A stretch of 64,000 nt of DNA, from contig NC_088301.1 in assembly GCF_032854445.1 (NCBI RefSeq), positions 35,449,187 through 35,513,186 of the forward strand. The letters run 5' to 3'. The notes beneath the pieces were generated by a model. It made no database searches and was not told the DNA's origin. It was given only the letters and a program-made list of their open reading frames with translations. The stretch comes from Liolophura sinensis (lineage: Eukaryota; Mollusca; Polyplacophora; Chitonida; Chitonidae). Below, in pieces: positions 28,701 through 41,179 of the stretch (within the stretch, counting starts at the first letter, position 1; every line of letters begins with the position of its first letter). The position numbers were made by a program, and so were the translations under genes.

Positions 28701-31020
28701 AGGGAGAGGGGCTATAAACTGGCATTAAGCTAGGTTGGTGTAACTACATCCAGAGTAGGATTCAAGAAATGTTTCTGGCCCCCTAGGAATTATTCGTGAA
28801 AATCTCAAACTATTATAGATGCATTTGTGTCAGTTATTATTGAGAGGTAATATTGTGATGTATTAATACTCATAAAACAGACCCGCCACGACACTAAACA
28901 TTTTTCCAAGACCGCAAATAAAGTCATTCGGCTGCCTTGATTTTGGCTTAACCGCCAGCTTGAAGGAAACTGGTTCGCTTCTATTATATTGAATTATTGC
29001 CCTCTCCGAAGAAACCGCGCTGGTCATTTGGTTACTGGGATCGTTTCTGGACGACAGATCTTCTATTGAAGAGATAATGGTCTCAAATTGGCCAATAAAG
29101 TCGAGGTTATCCGTTGACAAGCAACCACACCACACTGGTCAAGATACACCAGATTATGTAAACGGTTGGAAGTATACATACGGCAATGTGCATTTACGTG
29201 CATGTACAACGTGTAATTATAAACAGCGAAATTCTCGGAAAACTATTATGCATATTTAAAGTACGTTGGTTTTAATATAAATTTTCTCGATATATTGTTT
29301 TGTATTATTCGTAGGACTATATTAGGGATACATAGTTCCTACTGTCAAATTCACGATTTCAAGGCCACAAATAAAATGGAAGATTGTACAATCCAGTACT
29401 GTTGAACTTGTCTTTTCAGCACATAGTCTTCTGGGCATCTTTATCATAGTTTGGGACCAAAGCGTTGCTATAAGATTGGATAGATAACAGTCTGACATAA
29501 TACCTAAATGTCGCCAGGCACGATTTCCAGTCTGTCTCCCTATATACCTCACGGACGGATCCTGGCAAGAGTTCAGCACTTCAACCCAGTGACAGACAGT
29601 GGTGTTGTTTTTTGGCCTCGAACAATACGCTGTTGATGTATTGCTAGGCAGATTACTCTACACACAATAACAGATAGGAAAATGGTCGCGAAAATAAGCG
29701 TTTCGACTAAAGGCAAAGCTGCTAAGCAAATACAGCCGGCTATTAGCTGACTGGTGCAGCACATCAAAGGCAGGGGGTTTGTACCCCAGGGCATCTCCAT
29801 TCCTACGATCGGCTGGGTAAAACCCTCGACGCCCTAAGGGGCTAACCAGGGCAACGCCAACAAAACACCGAAGGTTTCTCTGTGGATGCCCTTATTCAAC
29901 AATGACTAAATGGTCAGATCGCTTTTTATGACAATCTTTTCCGAGATATTGTTCATCCACAGACTCAGTGGTTCCTGTGACCTATTTATAAAACTGTGAA
30001 ATAATATATTTTGCTATTTAAAATATTGTTGGATTACCCACTTCATAGATACAGTATTATAAAAAATATAGAGTTTTGTATACTTGTTTTAAATTAAAAA
30101 GGTTAAGATCTAGACTTATACCTTGGCAATGTGGAGCACCTTTTATAGACATATAATTGTCATTTGGTGTGCTAGTTAAACTGGCAGGAATTTTTTATCA
30201 CCAACTACTGAATATTAAACAATCATCTGACATAGTGTTAAATGATATTTGTTTAGTCCTTTGAGAAGTACCCAAATTATGTTTCATTGATACTTTCCCT
30301 CTCTCCAGTATCTCAAGATTTACATAATTGGCTGACCCAACAATAATAATAAAAACACAGACTATATTCTTCAGAAGGGATTCGTGAATTTCTCACCACA
30401 TGAACTACTAAACCATTAATTGAAACCGGCAATTTCTTCAAAAATAATTTAACTCACAGTGAGCATTGCCTCGAATAAAACCCACAATTAAACTTTTATA
30501 TACTGTTAAAAATATAAAATATTTGCCTGAAGCTATAAAGCATAGGAAATGTTTGTGTGCTTCGTAACCATACAAAATATAAAACAAACCTGACCGACAG
30601 ACTTCGTAAGGTATTTCTATGCTTCTTGACGACATATGCAAGACATATATATACGTCTAACGGGGAAAGCCTTCATAGTTCAAAACAGGTCAGTACAAGC
30701 ATAATTATTCAAATCAGAACACGGCATCTAGCTTGTTTATGTTAAAGCAGGGCACCGTACACGATATGGCACGTACATATTGCTTCTCCAGGTGCGAAAG
30801 CTGGTATACAGGGCTTTACATTACAAAGTGATATTTGTTTGAGCCCTACAAATTTACAAGTTTAGAAGAAACACGCACAGCGTTTATAATACAGCAGGAT
30901 TTTTTCCTCCAACGATATATTAACATTTATTTCTCACTTGTATCTATTAATATAGACAAATGCTCGAGCAGACCATTTACATGCGATATATCCTAAGGCA
31001 TTATAACGTTATTGGCACTT
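28701..31020. other. gene-free stretch
   Basis: Mixed composition to about 29,880, then strongly AT-rich. Minus frames of 75-90 codons at 28.9-29.8 kb show no known motif. Nothing else is supported. Confidence 0.55.
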
Positions 31021-31029
31021 TTTTTATCA

Positions 31030-32140
31030 CTACGCGACGACTTAGGGCCATGGAATACAAAAGGCGCGGGAGTCCCCTTAGGGTACTATGGGTCTGTCTT
31101 AAAACAAATGAAACTTATTTGTAGGATCAAGACTAAAGGTGTGAACATGGATTAGCATCGTCTTACCTGCCAAGAATTGGAATCAAGGGTCAAAAAGGAC
31201 ATCCCACGGAGAGAAAACAGGGCTAAGCCAGGCGTCCTTCCGTAAGAAATTTTAGTCTTTTTCTCTCTTTACTGCCGGCAAAAATATACCACACACACAC
31301 TACCGGCTGAAGCCTGGTATTCGCTCGCGGGCCAGTAGCTGCGGAGACTAGGGATAAAAATGTCAGCTTCACAGGCTTACAGACAATTATAAGCGGTTAA
31401 TGCTCGGAGCGCAGTGGTTTCTGTCGGTGCAATATCCCCCTCGGAGAGCTGTCGTTCGGAGTAGTTGCCTGCGGAGAGTCCACAACAATACAACACTCTG
31501 TGTACAATGTAGCTCGGAGTTATCAGAAGCGGGATAGAAACATATTACAGTCTCATGTTTTTGCCTCTGACATATATGTATAGATAGTCATCATTTGCAA
31601 TGCGGACTGATTTAGATTCAAATACAGTGCGCTGTTTCTGCCTACCGCGCTTCGTGATTGGCCGGTGTTGCTCTAGTCGGCCGTTAGGGGGCGGTGCCAT
31701 TGCTGACACCAAACCCATTAGCTTGTGCCTCACTGACTGGCGCTGGCATCAAGCTCGCATAAACAGGCAGTCGCGAAACTCATCAGCTTTTCTGGCAAGT
31801 CAGTTTGCAATTTATAAAACCCGCATGTCTCCAATGTTGCGTCACTTTGGATTCATCCTCCGTTCATTCCATGAAGCACAGTTGGTTCGTGGAAAACAGG
31901 AGTACGTCCTCGAGGTATATTCAGATATATCTGGATTCCAATAAAGTTTTGCATGTAAACTGTAAAATGTTCTTGCAGAAGCAACCGTTTTCTCTGCCTT
32001 GGAATCAGAGTATTGGACTTCCTTTTCCACCACATGGCCACTTATCCGTGGTTGCCTGGATGTTCTCATACTCAGTATCCTCTTTCTCGCTGTCCCTGTT
32101 ATTCTTCGAGTCTAAAGTCTGATCTCGGGGCAACCGACTT
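31030..32140. other. candidate noncoding island
   Basis: Long block of raised GC. Overlapping frames of 60-114 codons are open on both strands between 31,545 and 32,122, which points to composition rather than coding. No domain is recognised. It could be a CpG-rich promoter-like region or conserved noncoding DNA. Confidence 0.3.
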
Positions 32141-33165
32141 TATAGGAACGCGATGACAGCTTGGGGATATATGGACGAGTGGTGTAAATATATGAAATAA
32201 AATAGCAGTACTGAATTACAGGGGATCAACTCGGCAGGCTACATGAAGAGCAAATACCGGATAATATGTCGAACAAAACATGCTGCAGGTATCTTTATAA
32301 GCCCACCCCTCAATCTTCACACACGACATTTAACAACCGGCTCGGCTCGTATAAAATGTTTGAATACGTCTCCGTCGACAAGTAGTCATACAAACTATAC
32401 ACACAAACCTCCAAAATTTGGGAGTGAGAGGGATGAAGTGTTAGTAGATACTTAACATTTACATTTGAATTTGAAATAAAGTTTTCTTAAAGGGAAAGAT
32501 GATTTCTATCTTCAAATGAGGCTATATAGGGGATGTATCTGTTATATCAACCTTAAGACATATGTGTACTTTAACGGCTTGTGCCTAATGTTCAGTGATT
32601 TATGGAATGAAAACTACATTACCAGTGCAATTACAGACGTACAGACGTTGAAAACTACATTGTGACCTCCATGCAAACTGAAGTCATTGCAGTTACTTCA
32701 GATCTGTTTTTAACTAATTACATATAGAATAATGCAAACACTTTTGGTACGCCTATACTTAATATAGAACTATATGTAAAAATGTACAAAAACCAAACAA
32801 AATGTGCCTTTTATAAAAAGTTAATAATTTTCCTCAATCTGAAGGAATCCAAAGTCGCTAACAGAATACAACTTATTTGTATTAAAAGTTATATCTTTAT
32901 GAGGTCATCAAATTGCTAAACTACCATTATTTTGTTATTATATCTTAATCTGTGACGCCGACATTGTGTTTTTGTGTATTTGTAGTTTCCTTTATGGAAA
33001 GTGTATATGTATAGAAGTGTATATATATATAAGTGTATGTATATTATGTATTATTATATACATAATATATTTGGTATTTTCACCAGTTTTACAAATATCA
33101 ACTGTCAGTGTGTTCACAGATTGAACTGAATGTCGCCCAAGGGTTGCTGCCACATATTATTTAGT
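32141..33165. other. AT-rich spacer with TA/GTAT microsatellite
   Basis: No gene. A degenerate TA-rich microsatellite made of GTATAT and TATA words occupies about 33,000-33,070. The word GAAAACTACATT occurs twice near 32,609 and 32,650. Confidence 0.6.
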
Positions 33166-33169
33166 TAGC

Positions 33170-33600
33170 GAGAGATGTGAAAAAAAGCGATCATGTCATC
33201 CTGTTATATAATTGATTTTTCCAGCGTCTTAAACAAGTCCCATTGCAAGGTAGAGATATTAACGAGAAAGGAGTCGTGATTTTTGGCTTTGCCTCTTTTC
33301 CTTTTGTAAAGGCTGGACAGTTTCTGATCCACAAAATGCTGTATGGCAGCTAGTTTTTTCCATCTCGAACTGAAAAAGCCCCTCGGCGGTGGGAATTTTT
33401 GTCACAAAACTCCTGGCTCTATTGAAGATTTTGAATCAAATTTGGCACGGGTGCCTGAACGAAGGATTGCTGGTTGAGGTGCCTCTGATTCTTTGATGTC
33501 CACAGCGGCTAAGTGAAGTTTAAGATGGGAAAGGGGTGAGGGGAGAAGGGAGTGGGGAGAGATCTGCCACTGACATGGACCCGGGTAAAGTACAATGGCC
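33170..33600. other. candidate noncoding island
   Basis: Complex block with raised GC between AT-rich flanks, no domain in any frame. An 86-codon minus frame just overlaps its distal edge and is not convincing. Listed as a possible conserved noncoding element. Confidence 0.25.
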
Positions 33601-34810
33601 TTACATATGCAGTAACGAACAGTTTGACTAAAAATGGCAGTTCTGGTAACAATATATCTTGTTCAGCCAGAATGTAAAATGTTTGCATTTGTCTTGAAAG
33701 TAAAGATCTAACTCTCCTTCCACATTTGTTTAGTAGTGAAGTGTTACGTCTGATTACAAAATCTACCACACTATTCCTTGTGTTTATATTTCACGCATGC
33801 ATCATTTCCTCCAGGTATTTCAGATCACCAATGCATATACTGAATTCAAGATCTTATTGAACAGTCGAAATTTAAGGGCCAAGAATTCTTCGTGTATCAC
33901 TGAAAGTTCCTGACAGCTGTTCTTAGACACTTTCCTAGTTCTGCTTTGATTTACGCTAAAATTACTTTGAATGTTTTTCTTCACCTGGAATGTCCATAAT
34001 GGTTGACAGTTGATATACAAATGTCCATTACCACCCCAGTTAGTTCATGTATCGACGAATGCCTCTGTTTATTTACATATGTTTTTATATTTTTTTCTCA
34101 TAACAAACCAGAGAGTTTAAACAAAAGGAAAAATTTACGATGTTCTCATCTTTAAAGATCAGATAATAATTATGGGTCGGTATAGATTATAAGATGTAAT
34201 GATAAAAAATCTGAATGCACAATTCATGGCTGAGTGTAATATAGAGGTACTGCAGTTTTGCGCATAACGGGACACAGTTTCAAAATATAATGAAAATTGG
34301 GTGTAAATATAAGCGTCATGTACGACATTCATATACCATTTGTAGTCCGTAAAGGGCGTTCCAAGTCGATAATCGCAAGATCCATTTCCAAAACAACGTT
34401 TAACACTAACTCCCAAAGACAAAGGTATGTAAAGAAATTATACAAGTAAGAAATATAGCCGATAACACACAAGAGAGAAGCGGTCATCAGTTTTCCATGA
34501 TGCCGGGCAGACAATGAATATTCCAGGCATGAATTCCATATCAAAGTTTAAATTCGTAGTCCGTGAATGAGTCCCATGTCAAATAACAATTAAACAAGTA
34601 TCACAGTCGCGCTTTAATTGCAACTGTTCATAAAGGCATCATGCTGATGTAACGAACATGGCTACCTTTACGGCCCCTAGCCCCAGGTTAAGCGGTATTA
34701 GATACAGTTTGAAAATGACGAGCGTTACAGACCCTAACCGATCAGATTGTGATTCAAAAGTAACGGAAAATTACGTCTTTCCCGTTAATATGTAAAGATG
34801 TCATGCTACA
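33601..34810. other. gene-free AT-rich spacer
   Basis: Several short minus-strand frames (66-87 codons) with no known motif. Nothing else is supported. Confidence 0.55.
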
Positions 34811-34812
34811 AG

Positions 34813-34960
34813 AGGCGCCATCTATGATGTTGCACATGACATACAAGATAGACGGTTACACTGGGCAACCAGCGCCCCATCTATGTTGTTAAATACCATG
34901 TACGTGATAAATATGTACATAGGATAACAGCGCCGTTTATGTGGTTGATCACAATGCAGA
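34813..34960. repeat. decayed 57-58 bp triplicate
   Basis: Three related units begin with GCGCC followed by an (A/T)CTATG-like word at 34,815, 34,872 and 34,930, spaced 57 and 58 bp. The first two share GCGCC..CATCTATG and a following GTTG/GTTA word; the third is more diverged. The regular spacing shows an old tandem repeat. No function is evident. Confidence 0.6.
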
Positions 34961-35120
34961 TCGCCAGAGATTCTGAAAGCTCTGTCCATACCTGCCAAGG
35001 AGAGTGTTATACTCTTTGTAAAATTTGAGAAACTTAGAATGAAGGCGTTTGATGGAGTATCCTTGACAAACTAGTTTTTGAACTAGCAACTTGTGACGCA
35101 GATTGGAATCATCACAATTA

Positions 35121-35401
35121 ACGCAAGATCTGACAATGCTACAGCGAGATATGTATACGCCATATGCAGGACCCTTTGGTATATTGCTATCTGAATAAGG
35201 ATAATTTACAATATCAAAACTGAAATTATCCTTTTGTCGTAAAAAATACACCGCTTGGTACGCAAGATCTGACAAATGCTACAAGCGAGATATGTATAAC
35301 GCCATATCAGGACCCTTTGGTATATTGCTATCTGAATAAGGATAATTTACAATATCAAAACTGAAATTATCCCTTTTGTCGTAAAAAATACACCGCTTGG
35401 T
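35121..35401. repeat. 139/142 bp direct tandem duplication, indel-only differences
   Basis: The segment 35,121-35,259 (139 bp) is repeated immediately at 35,260-35,401 (142 bp). Aligned by eye, the copies differ by five single-base indels (three extra A, one missing G, one extra C in copy two) and no substitutions. Real ageing produces mainly substitutions. Indel-only differences next to short homopolymers are the known error pattern of long reads, so an assembly overlap artefact is likely; a very recent duplication with read errors is the alternative. Confidence 0.9.
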
Positions 35402-35929
35402 AAGTGAAAATGATCGAGCTTTAAGGATATTTCTTTTAAGTAATCTCTGCATATAGTTGTATTCATATGAAAACAGGTATAGGTCTGCCAAAAGAGGCGC
35501 ACAAAAGAACTTTGACATGTATATGCTGAGAATATATTTGGTGCAGAGAAGATATCCCTTAGAACAGATTTTCATATGTTGACTAACTGTTGAATGATAA
35601 GTCATCTTCCAACAGAACATTTCTGCTGTTCCCACTGTCACCAGTAATCATGTCCAACTTCATGTTCAGAAAAAAAACAGTTCTGTTATCCACTTGTCCT
35701 GAGTATAAAAAAAATCAACATTAACATGTTCCAAGAAATCACACAGGGCGTAAAGACGCGTGAAAATACATTTGGAGTCATAACGTTTTTACTCAAAAAT
35801 GACAGATATATTCAGTGAGTAGAACATTTTGAAACCAGCACACCAAAAATCAATTCTGAAATTATTATGCTGTAATCGTACAAATGTCCACCTTAAGCCT
35901 TTGACAAGCACTGTGCCTCTCTAAAAGAT

Positions 35930-36480
35930 GTTTGGTGTTACTGTATCTTCAGTTGACATTGTCTGGTTTCAACATTTCTCAGATGGAAAATGGCTCGTGT
36001 CTAAAAGATTCTTTTGTAAATGTGTGTGAAGAGGGAAATCTCCAATGGTAACATTTCTGGGGTAGACATTTTTGCTACCAACGTTTCTAAGGTTCGAAAT
36101 GTGTGAATGTCTCTGAAGTAGAATATTTCTTGAGTTAACGCCTTTCGAGTAAAAGATGTTCATGACTTCATCTCTTGAGTAGTTAATATTCGGTGTCAAT
36201 GTCTCGACAGTCGAAAATGTCGGTCGCCTACGTTCATGGGTTCCGTTTTACAACGGAGTCTCAATAGTACCAAGCGCAATTTATACAATGGTGCTATGTC
36301 TTGATTTCCTCATACATGCGATCCCAGGAGAAAGTTACGACTACTTTGTAAAATGTCAAATGTGTTCCAAAACATTTAGTGTAGAACATACTTGTGACAG
36401 TTTCCAGTCGAAAATGTCTGTATCATCAACTTTTCTCAAGTGGAGTATCAAATGGAATGTGGAATGTCTAGAGCCAAATC
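35930..36480. repeat. decayed arm of the 31 bp minisatellite
   Basis: Diverged units can still be followed by the words TTTCTRRGGT and GAAATGT or AAAATGTC at roughly 27-31 bp intervals (for example around 36,054, 36,084, 36,111, 36,173, 36,203). Similarity rises toward the homogeneous array that follows. The short frames overlapping this stretch are products of the repeat. Confidence 0.5.
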
Positions 36481-36660
36481 GATGGAGGAGGAAATGTCCG
36501 GTGTCCCAGGTTCTGGAGTAGGAAATGTCAGATGTCCAAGACTCTGGAGTAGGAAATGTCAGGTGTCCAAGACTCTGGAGTAGGAAATGTCAGATGTCCA
36601 AGACTCTGGAGTAGGAAATGTCAGGTGTCTAAGACTCTGGAGTAGGAAATGTCTTTGAAC
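36480..36660. repeat. 31 bp minisatellite array
   Basis: Six units of 31 bp, anchored by CTCTGGAGTAGGAAATGTC; unit phase points fall at 36,480, 36,511, 36,542, 36,573, 36,604 and 36,635. The middle four are nearly identical. Units alternate CAGATGTCC and CAGGTGTCC, so the last amplification probably involved a 62 bp dimer. Confidence 0.9.
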
Positions 36661-37920
36661 AAAGACTGTAGATTTGTCTTGGAATTTTTAGCGATGGTAC
36701 CTGGATTAGATTGTATTTTAAAGATAACTGTTTAAGGAACTGAATGCAGGTCATAGATCTAATTGTTGAACAGAATCATATAAATATAGAACATCACAGC
36801 GTGGTCGCAGGTATTAATAGAATTTTCATTCCGTATATGTCTGCTTATTGGGAAGGAAGCGTTTCTTCATAATAAATTTTAAATTGTTTAAAGCTAAATT
36901 GATGTACGTGCAATGTATGTGTTTCTTATTTTTTGCTCTTGGCACCACCATTTAGATGTTAATTTTCAATATATGTTTACTTGCATACACTTGAATCTCG
37001 AGAAATTTTTGAAGAAAATAACTGCTCTTAATAACAGGTATTATTTCACAACACTTGTAAGTATGACTGCTAAGGAGTACAAAGACCGCTCCAATCTCTT
37101 GCTTGGACGTAACTGCCTTTAATCTTGTCTCCTTTCTAATCCTACCCTGAGTCATTTGCAAATTAAATTTCGGCAACAAGGAGCAAATCATAGCTCAGGG
37201 CAATCCATTTCCAGATTTTCATTGGGTTTCATTTTTGTTTCTATTCGACGTGACTTCAACGATTTGTTTTGCCCACACGGGTGTGTGCTAGCTGTTCAGC
37301 TAGAAAAGGCTTTACTATATTACAGTAAAAATGTGAAGTTTTGTCCATTGTTTTAAAATTATTTAATTGGGAATTAATTAATCGGGAAGTTCTTAAAAAT
37401 TATACACCTTCTGCCTACGGATATTTATCTTTGGATAACAATATATTTTGTAGGCGTAAAACAAAATAATATTAACGGCAAGAATTATGATGTATGTAAA
37501 ATAAGTTTTCTTATGATATCAGAAAATTATATTCCAAAAAAGAAAGTTAAAACTCACTCAGGAGGAAAGAATCTTGATTCTGACAGATACAAGCTTTTAT
37601 GAGACAAAGTTTGCTGAATATTTCTGTTTAGATAAATAACCAAGTAATAACAACATTGATAAATAGATATTTGTAAGAAACAACCTATATAATACCACCA
37701 CCTCTCCAGGGTATTCTGAAATCACACAGAATCTCGAATAGCTTAATTCAGTAAAAGGGGCAGACAACTGATATGGTCGGCAGAATATGTGCTTTCAAAC
37801 AGTCAAGCGACGTGCCAGTGATTTATCAATCGTCTTCGTTAGTGCCTCATGGTCATATTTCGGAATGTGATACGCTATCACCTATAGAAAATAGAAAGAA
37901 CGAGGAAAACAAAACTTGTG
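36661..37920. other. gene-free AT-rich spacer
   Basis: Short frames on both strands at 36.9-37.35 kb overlap each other and show no motif. Nothing else is supported. Confidence 0.55.
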
Positions 37921-37924
37921 ACAC

Positions 37925-38330
37925 TGTAATTAAAACTTAATTCCCGCTCTTCCTATCCACCTTTGTTGCCTCGATACTTGAAGCACTGGTTTGGTCGTAG
38001 TTAGAGGCAATCGTATGTCATCAAAAGGGATCTGTTACAAACCTGGCCATTTACCCGTCAGACAGCCACTTCCCCGCGGGTCACCGAACCTAACATGGCG
38101 GCGGAAGAATGAAATATTTATCCAGGATACCTCTGTCAGTTTGCTAGCTGAAAATTAAGGAGAGGAAATCAGAGGCATGTGTCATTGGCTGATGGCACTG
38201 GCAGGATGATTGCTCAAAATGACAGATTAATCAACGACTTCTAACGTTGAGACAGGTGCGAGCGCCCCAGCGTCAAAACCAAAGTCTGACTTGTGGCATT
38301 TCAGGCCCGCCATATACATTCATCATAACA
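37925..38330. promoter_or_regulatory. candidate developmental enhancer-like island
   Basis: Complex GC-raised block without a useful open frame. It contains TGACAGATTAATCA at 38,220-38,233: a MEIS/PREP-type TGACAG directly abutting ATTAATCA, the reverse complement of the PBX-HOX consensus TGATTAAT. A second PBX-like TGATTGCT lies at 38,207-38,214. Abutting MEIS and PBX/HOX sites are known from HOX-regulated enhancers. A TTTGTT SOX-like word lies near 37,963. Regulatory function is inferred from motifs only. Confidence 0.4.
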
Positions 38331-41175
38331 TCCTGCTGCGTTCTTAACAGACAATGTGCACATGCAATAAAAATATAAATTTTATTTGATTCTTTTTTCG
38401 TGACTTGAGATGAGATGAATATGCACTCATTCTGTCACTATGAACGTTCATCGGTGCCAATGACCAACGCCACTGAAACACGAGAGATACTTTAATATTT
38501 AACAATTTCGCTGATCTCGATTAACCAGTTCATCAAGCAAAAAATCCATCGATTTCTCACGCAACACATTAATATTATAAGATAAAATGATTAGGTCACG
38601 GTTTGCCTCTGTTGTTTTGTGTGTGATTCATTTTCATCCAAATATATAAACACTAATATGTTTTTGTTTTATACAGTGTACCAGTAACTCTGAAGAAAGT
38701 GACGGTTTTCATGTTTCTCATTCTACCTTTTACTTATTCATTGCATATTTCGCGAAACTAATTAGTGGATGCAACAGCTTAGTATTATACTTTTCATGTG
38801 TCTTGTGGTCTCTATCGTAATATTTTTGGCAACAGGCCTTCTAGTTGGGAGAGAGGTAAATCGAGGCTTAATCTGCATCGTTGCATTCATAGAAATTTTA
38901 CAGCAGCCGGATGTAACCACACATTCCTAGCAAAAATTTTTTTTATTTGTAAACAGTCCGCATACAACAATTACTCCAACATTACCATTCGCACCACCGA
39001 AACTTCATCTAATCTGTGAATCGGTATCCATCGTTTAATTTTGCAGGTGACTTTTTGTTGGACTCTTTAACATATTCCATGTCGATAGTGCGTTTTTGCT
39101 TTTCGTTGATTTGGTAATCATTTATGTCCAAACAGAAGAAAAGAACATACATATGAGCGTTTTACATGTATAGTATATGACCCAGAATGAAGAAATATTC
39201 GTACTGAACTTGCCCTTGTATAATCATTCTTGTTGTGGTATAACGCAAAATAAGCCCAAGTGTTTCCAAGATGTAATATCAATAATGCTGATGTTTCAGT
39301 GTAATCTTTCGGTTCACTTGATTTGTGTTCGTGCTGCCTGACTCCGGCTATATCAGAGACACGCACGTTTGGTGTTCTATCCGGACTAATATTTCCCTCT
39401 ACACTTAGTACAGATCAGAAAAGCAAGTTTGCCCAGAAAATCTTGCACTTCCAGTGTGTTTTTGTTTTGTTTTTGCAGCTAGAGAATGGCATACTAAACA
39501 TAACTGTTATCTTCCAGTGGTCTTATTTACGATCACTTGCAGAGATACCTCGTGCTTAAATAATTTTGTTTTACTATAATATATATTTGTGACACACAGG
39601 GACTTCATCTTTTAAACATGCACACAAAAGGCACTCTATTGACAATAGAGAATACTGTCTTGAATAGATGAACGCGGCTAATCATGACACGTTTCACTGC
39701 CAATATCTTGTGGACGTCTGAGGCAATTTTAATAAAATTCCTCCTAAAATATTTTACGGAAGACTAGGCACAAAAACCTCCACTGCGAGCACTGGTGGTA
39801 CGGTCTTGCCAACCAGTACTACCGGAAGTGGGTCGCACGCGCTCACTCATCTTGGAAGATCTTATTTTAGAATTCTTCCGCATGAGTGAGTAGTTCAGGG
39901 GAAAGTCGGTATCAATTTCCGACTCGAAGCAATAAAACAGTGATTGTTCGGCTGGCGAGAGACAAAGACAAATAGCAAGACTGGTGTTGACCGACGCTTC
40001 TTATCAAATATGTATAATACTATTCACACACACTTCCGGTTTCGACAACCGACGGTTAGAGTTGTGAAACTCAAATCGCCGAGAAAATGGAAGCTCTAGC
40101 TATTACCTGATCGTTGAAGATTCTCTATTTGAGGTCAGAAGCTTGCACTCACCAGACGTGTATCATCAACCACGTCATTCGGAGTGTCAAATTCGTGTCG
40201 AATTGATGATACAATGCCTTCAGCCGATGAGTCTGTTCTACATGTATATATGTGTACAGATCGATGAACTATGTGTTCTATTTAGCACAGAAAGATTAGA
40301 GATAGAGATGGAGTGGATGAGAAGAAGATTGTTAATGTATAATTCTATAAAGCACTATATATTCTTTGAATTAAAGCACTTAGCCGCTATTTAAGCATTT
40401 ACATGAAGAATCAGAATAAAACCCCAACTGAAGTAAAATTGACAAGAGGCCCTATTTCACCCTTTACTTGTGACCATTTGTAAACTATCACACTGTTGTC
40501 TCTGCTGTGGTTTTCATTGTCTCTTTACATTGTGCCATTGCTCTTCTCCTTGAAAGGGAATTATATATGTCATGCATCTTGCTGGCAGTATAATTTCTAT
40601 TATTATATTAACTGTGCTGAGAGTTTCAATCATATATTCGTTTCCTTCCTTTCTGACCTCCAGGATATGACATTTTTGGCTGTGGTATAATTGTAAAATC
40701 CGTTATTACACAGCTAAGCACGTTAGCATATATAAATAGTTGACTAAGCGACAACTCTAGCAGAATTTTTACAGCCCTGAATTCATGAAGAGTGTGTAAA
40801 ATGTTATCTTAACAATGGGAACAGACAAGATCTTTCAGTGATACTGATATTTACATTTTAATCTTAGAAGTGGAAAGGGTTCAGAACTTACAAGGCTTTG
40901 TCTGTGATTGCTAAAAGACATCTTCGTGATCTGTGCCCGTCAGCACTTACACTCTCATTCAAAAATGTGCAGATTTTCCCAATGCTAGTAAATACTATGT
41001 CTGAAAGAAACCGACAGACTTCCTCTTTGACATCCCCTTTGAATCACCAATGTGTAAAGTAGCTACAGTGCTAAATTATCCGTCAGCGCTGCATTAAAGG
41101 CCTATGTTTTAGATATGTTGCAGCTATATGTTATTTGGAAAAAATAGAGAACCCTGATTGAAAATAGCTTTTAAG
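38331..41175. other. gene-free stretch
   Basis: No gene is recognised. A more complex patch at 39,690-39,970 holds the hairpin listed separately. Short frames (64-83 codons) lack motifs. Confidence 0.55.
39842..39890. repeat. imperfect hairpin
   Basis: CTCACTCAT (39,842-39,850) pairs with ATGAGTGAG (39,882-39,890), followed inward by GGAAGA pairing with TCTTCC across a small internal loop. Total about 15 paired bases with a 14-base terminal loop. It is too short for a typical animal miRNA precursor and I recognise no known miRNA. Confidence 0.6.
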
Positions 41176-41179
41176 GCCT

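Noticed and set aside
29744-29787. A-box-like TAGCTGACTGG and B-box-like GGTTTGTACCCC on the plus strand
   Set aside because: The gap of about 22 bases is short for a tRNA or SINE promoter, and no cloverleaf or repeat body can be drawn.
34949-35641. Two minus-strand frames of 108 and 120 codons sharing a peptide segment
   Set aside because: The shared peptide comes from the 139/142 bp tandem duplication; no domain, and frames shift with its indels.
35969-36521. Short frames in the minisatellite region
   Set aside because: They translate the decayed 31 bp repeat.
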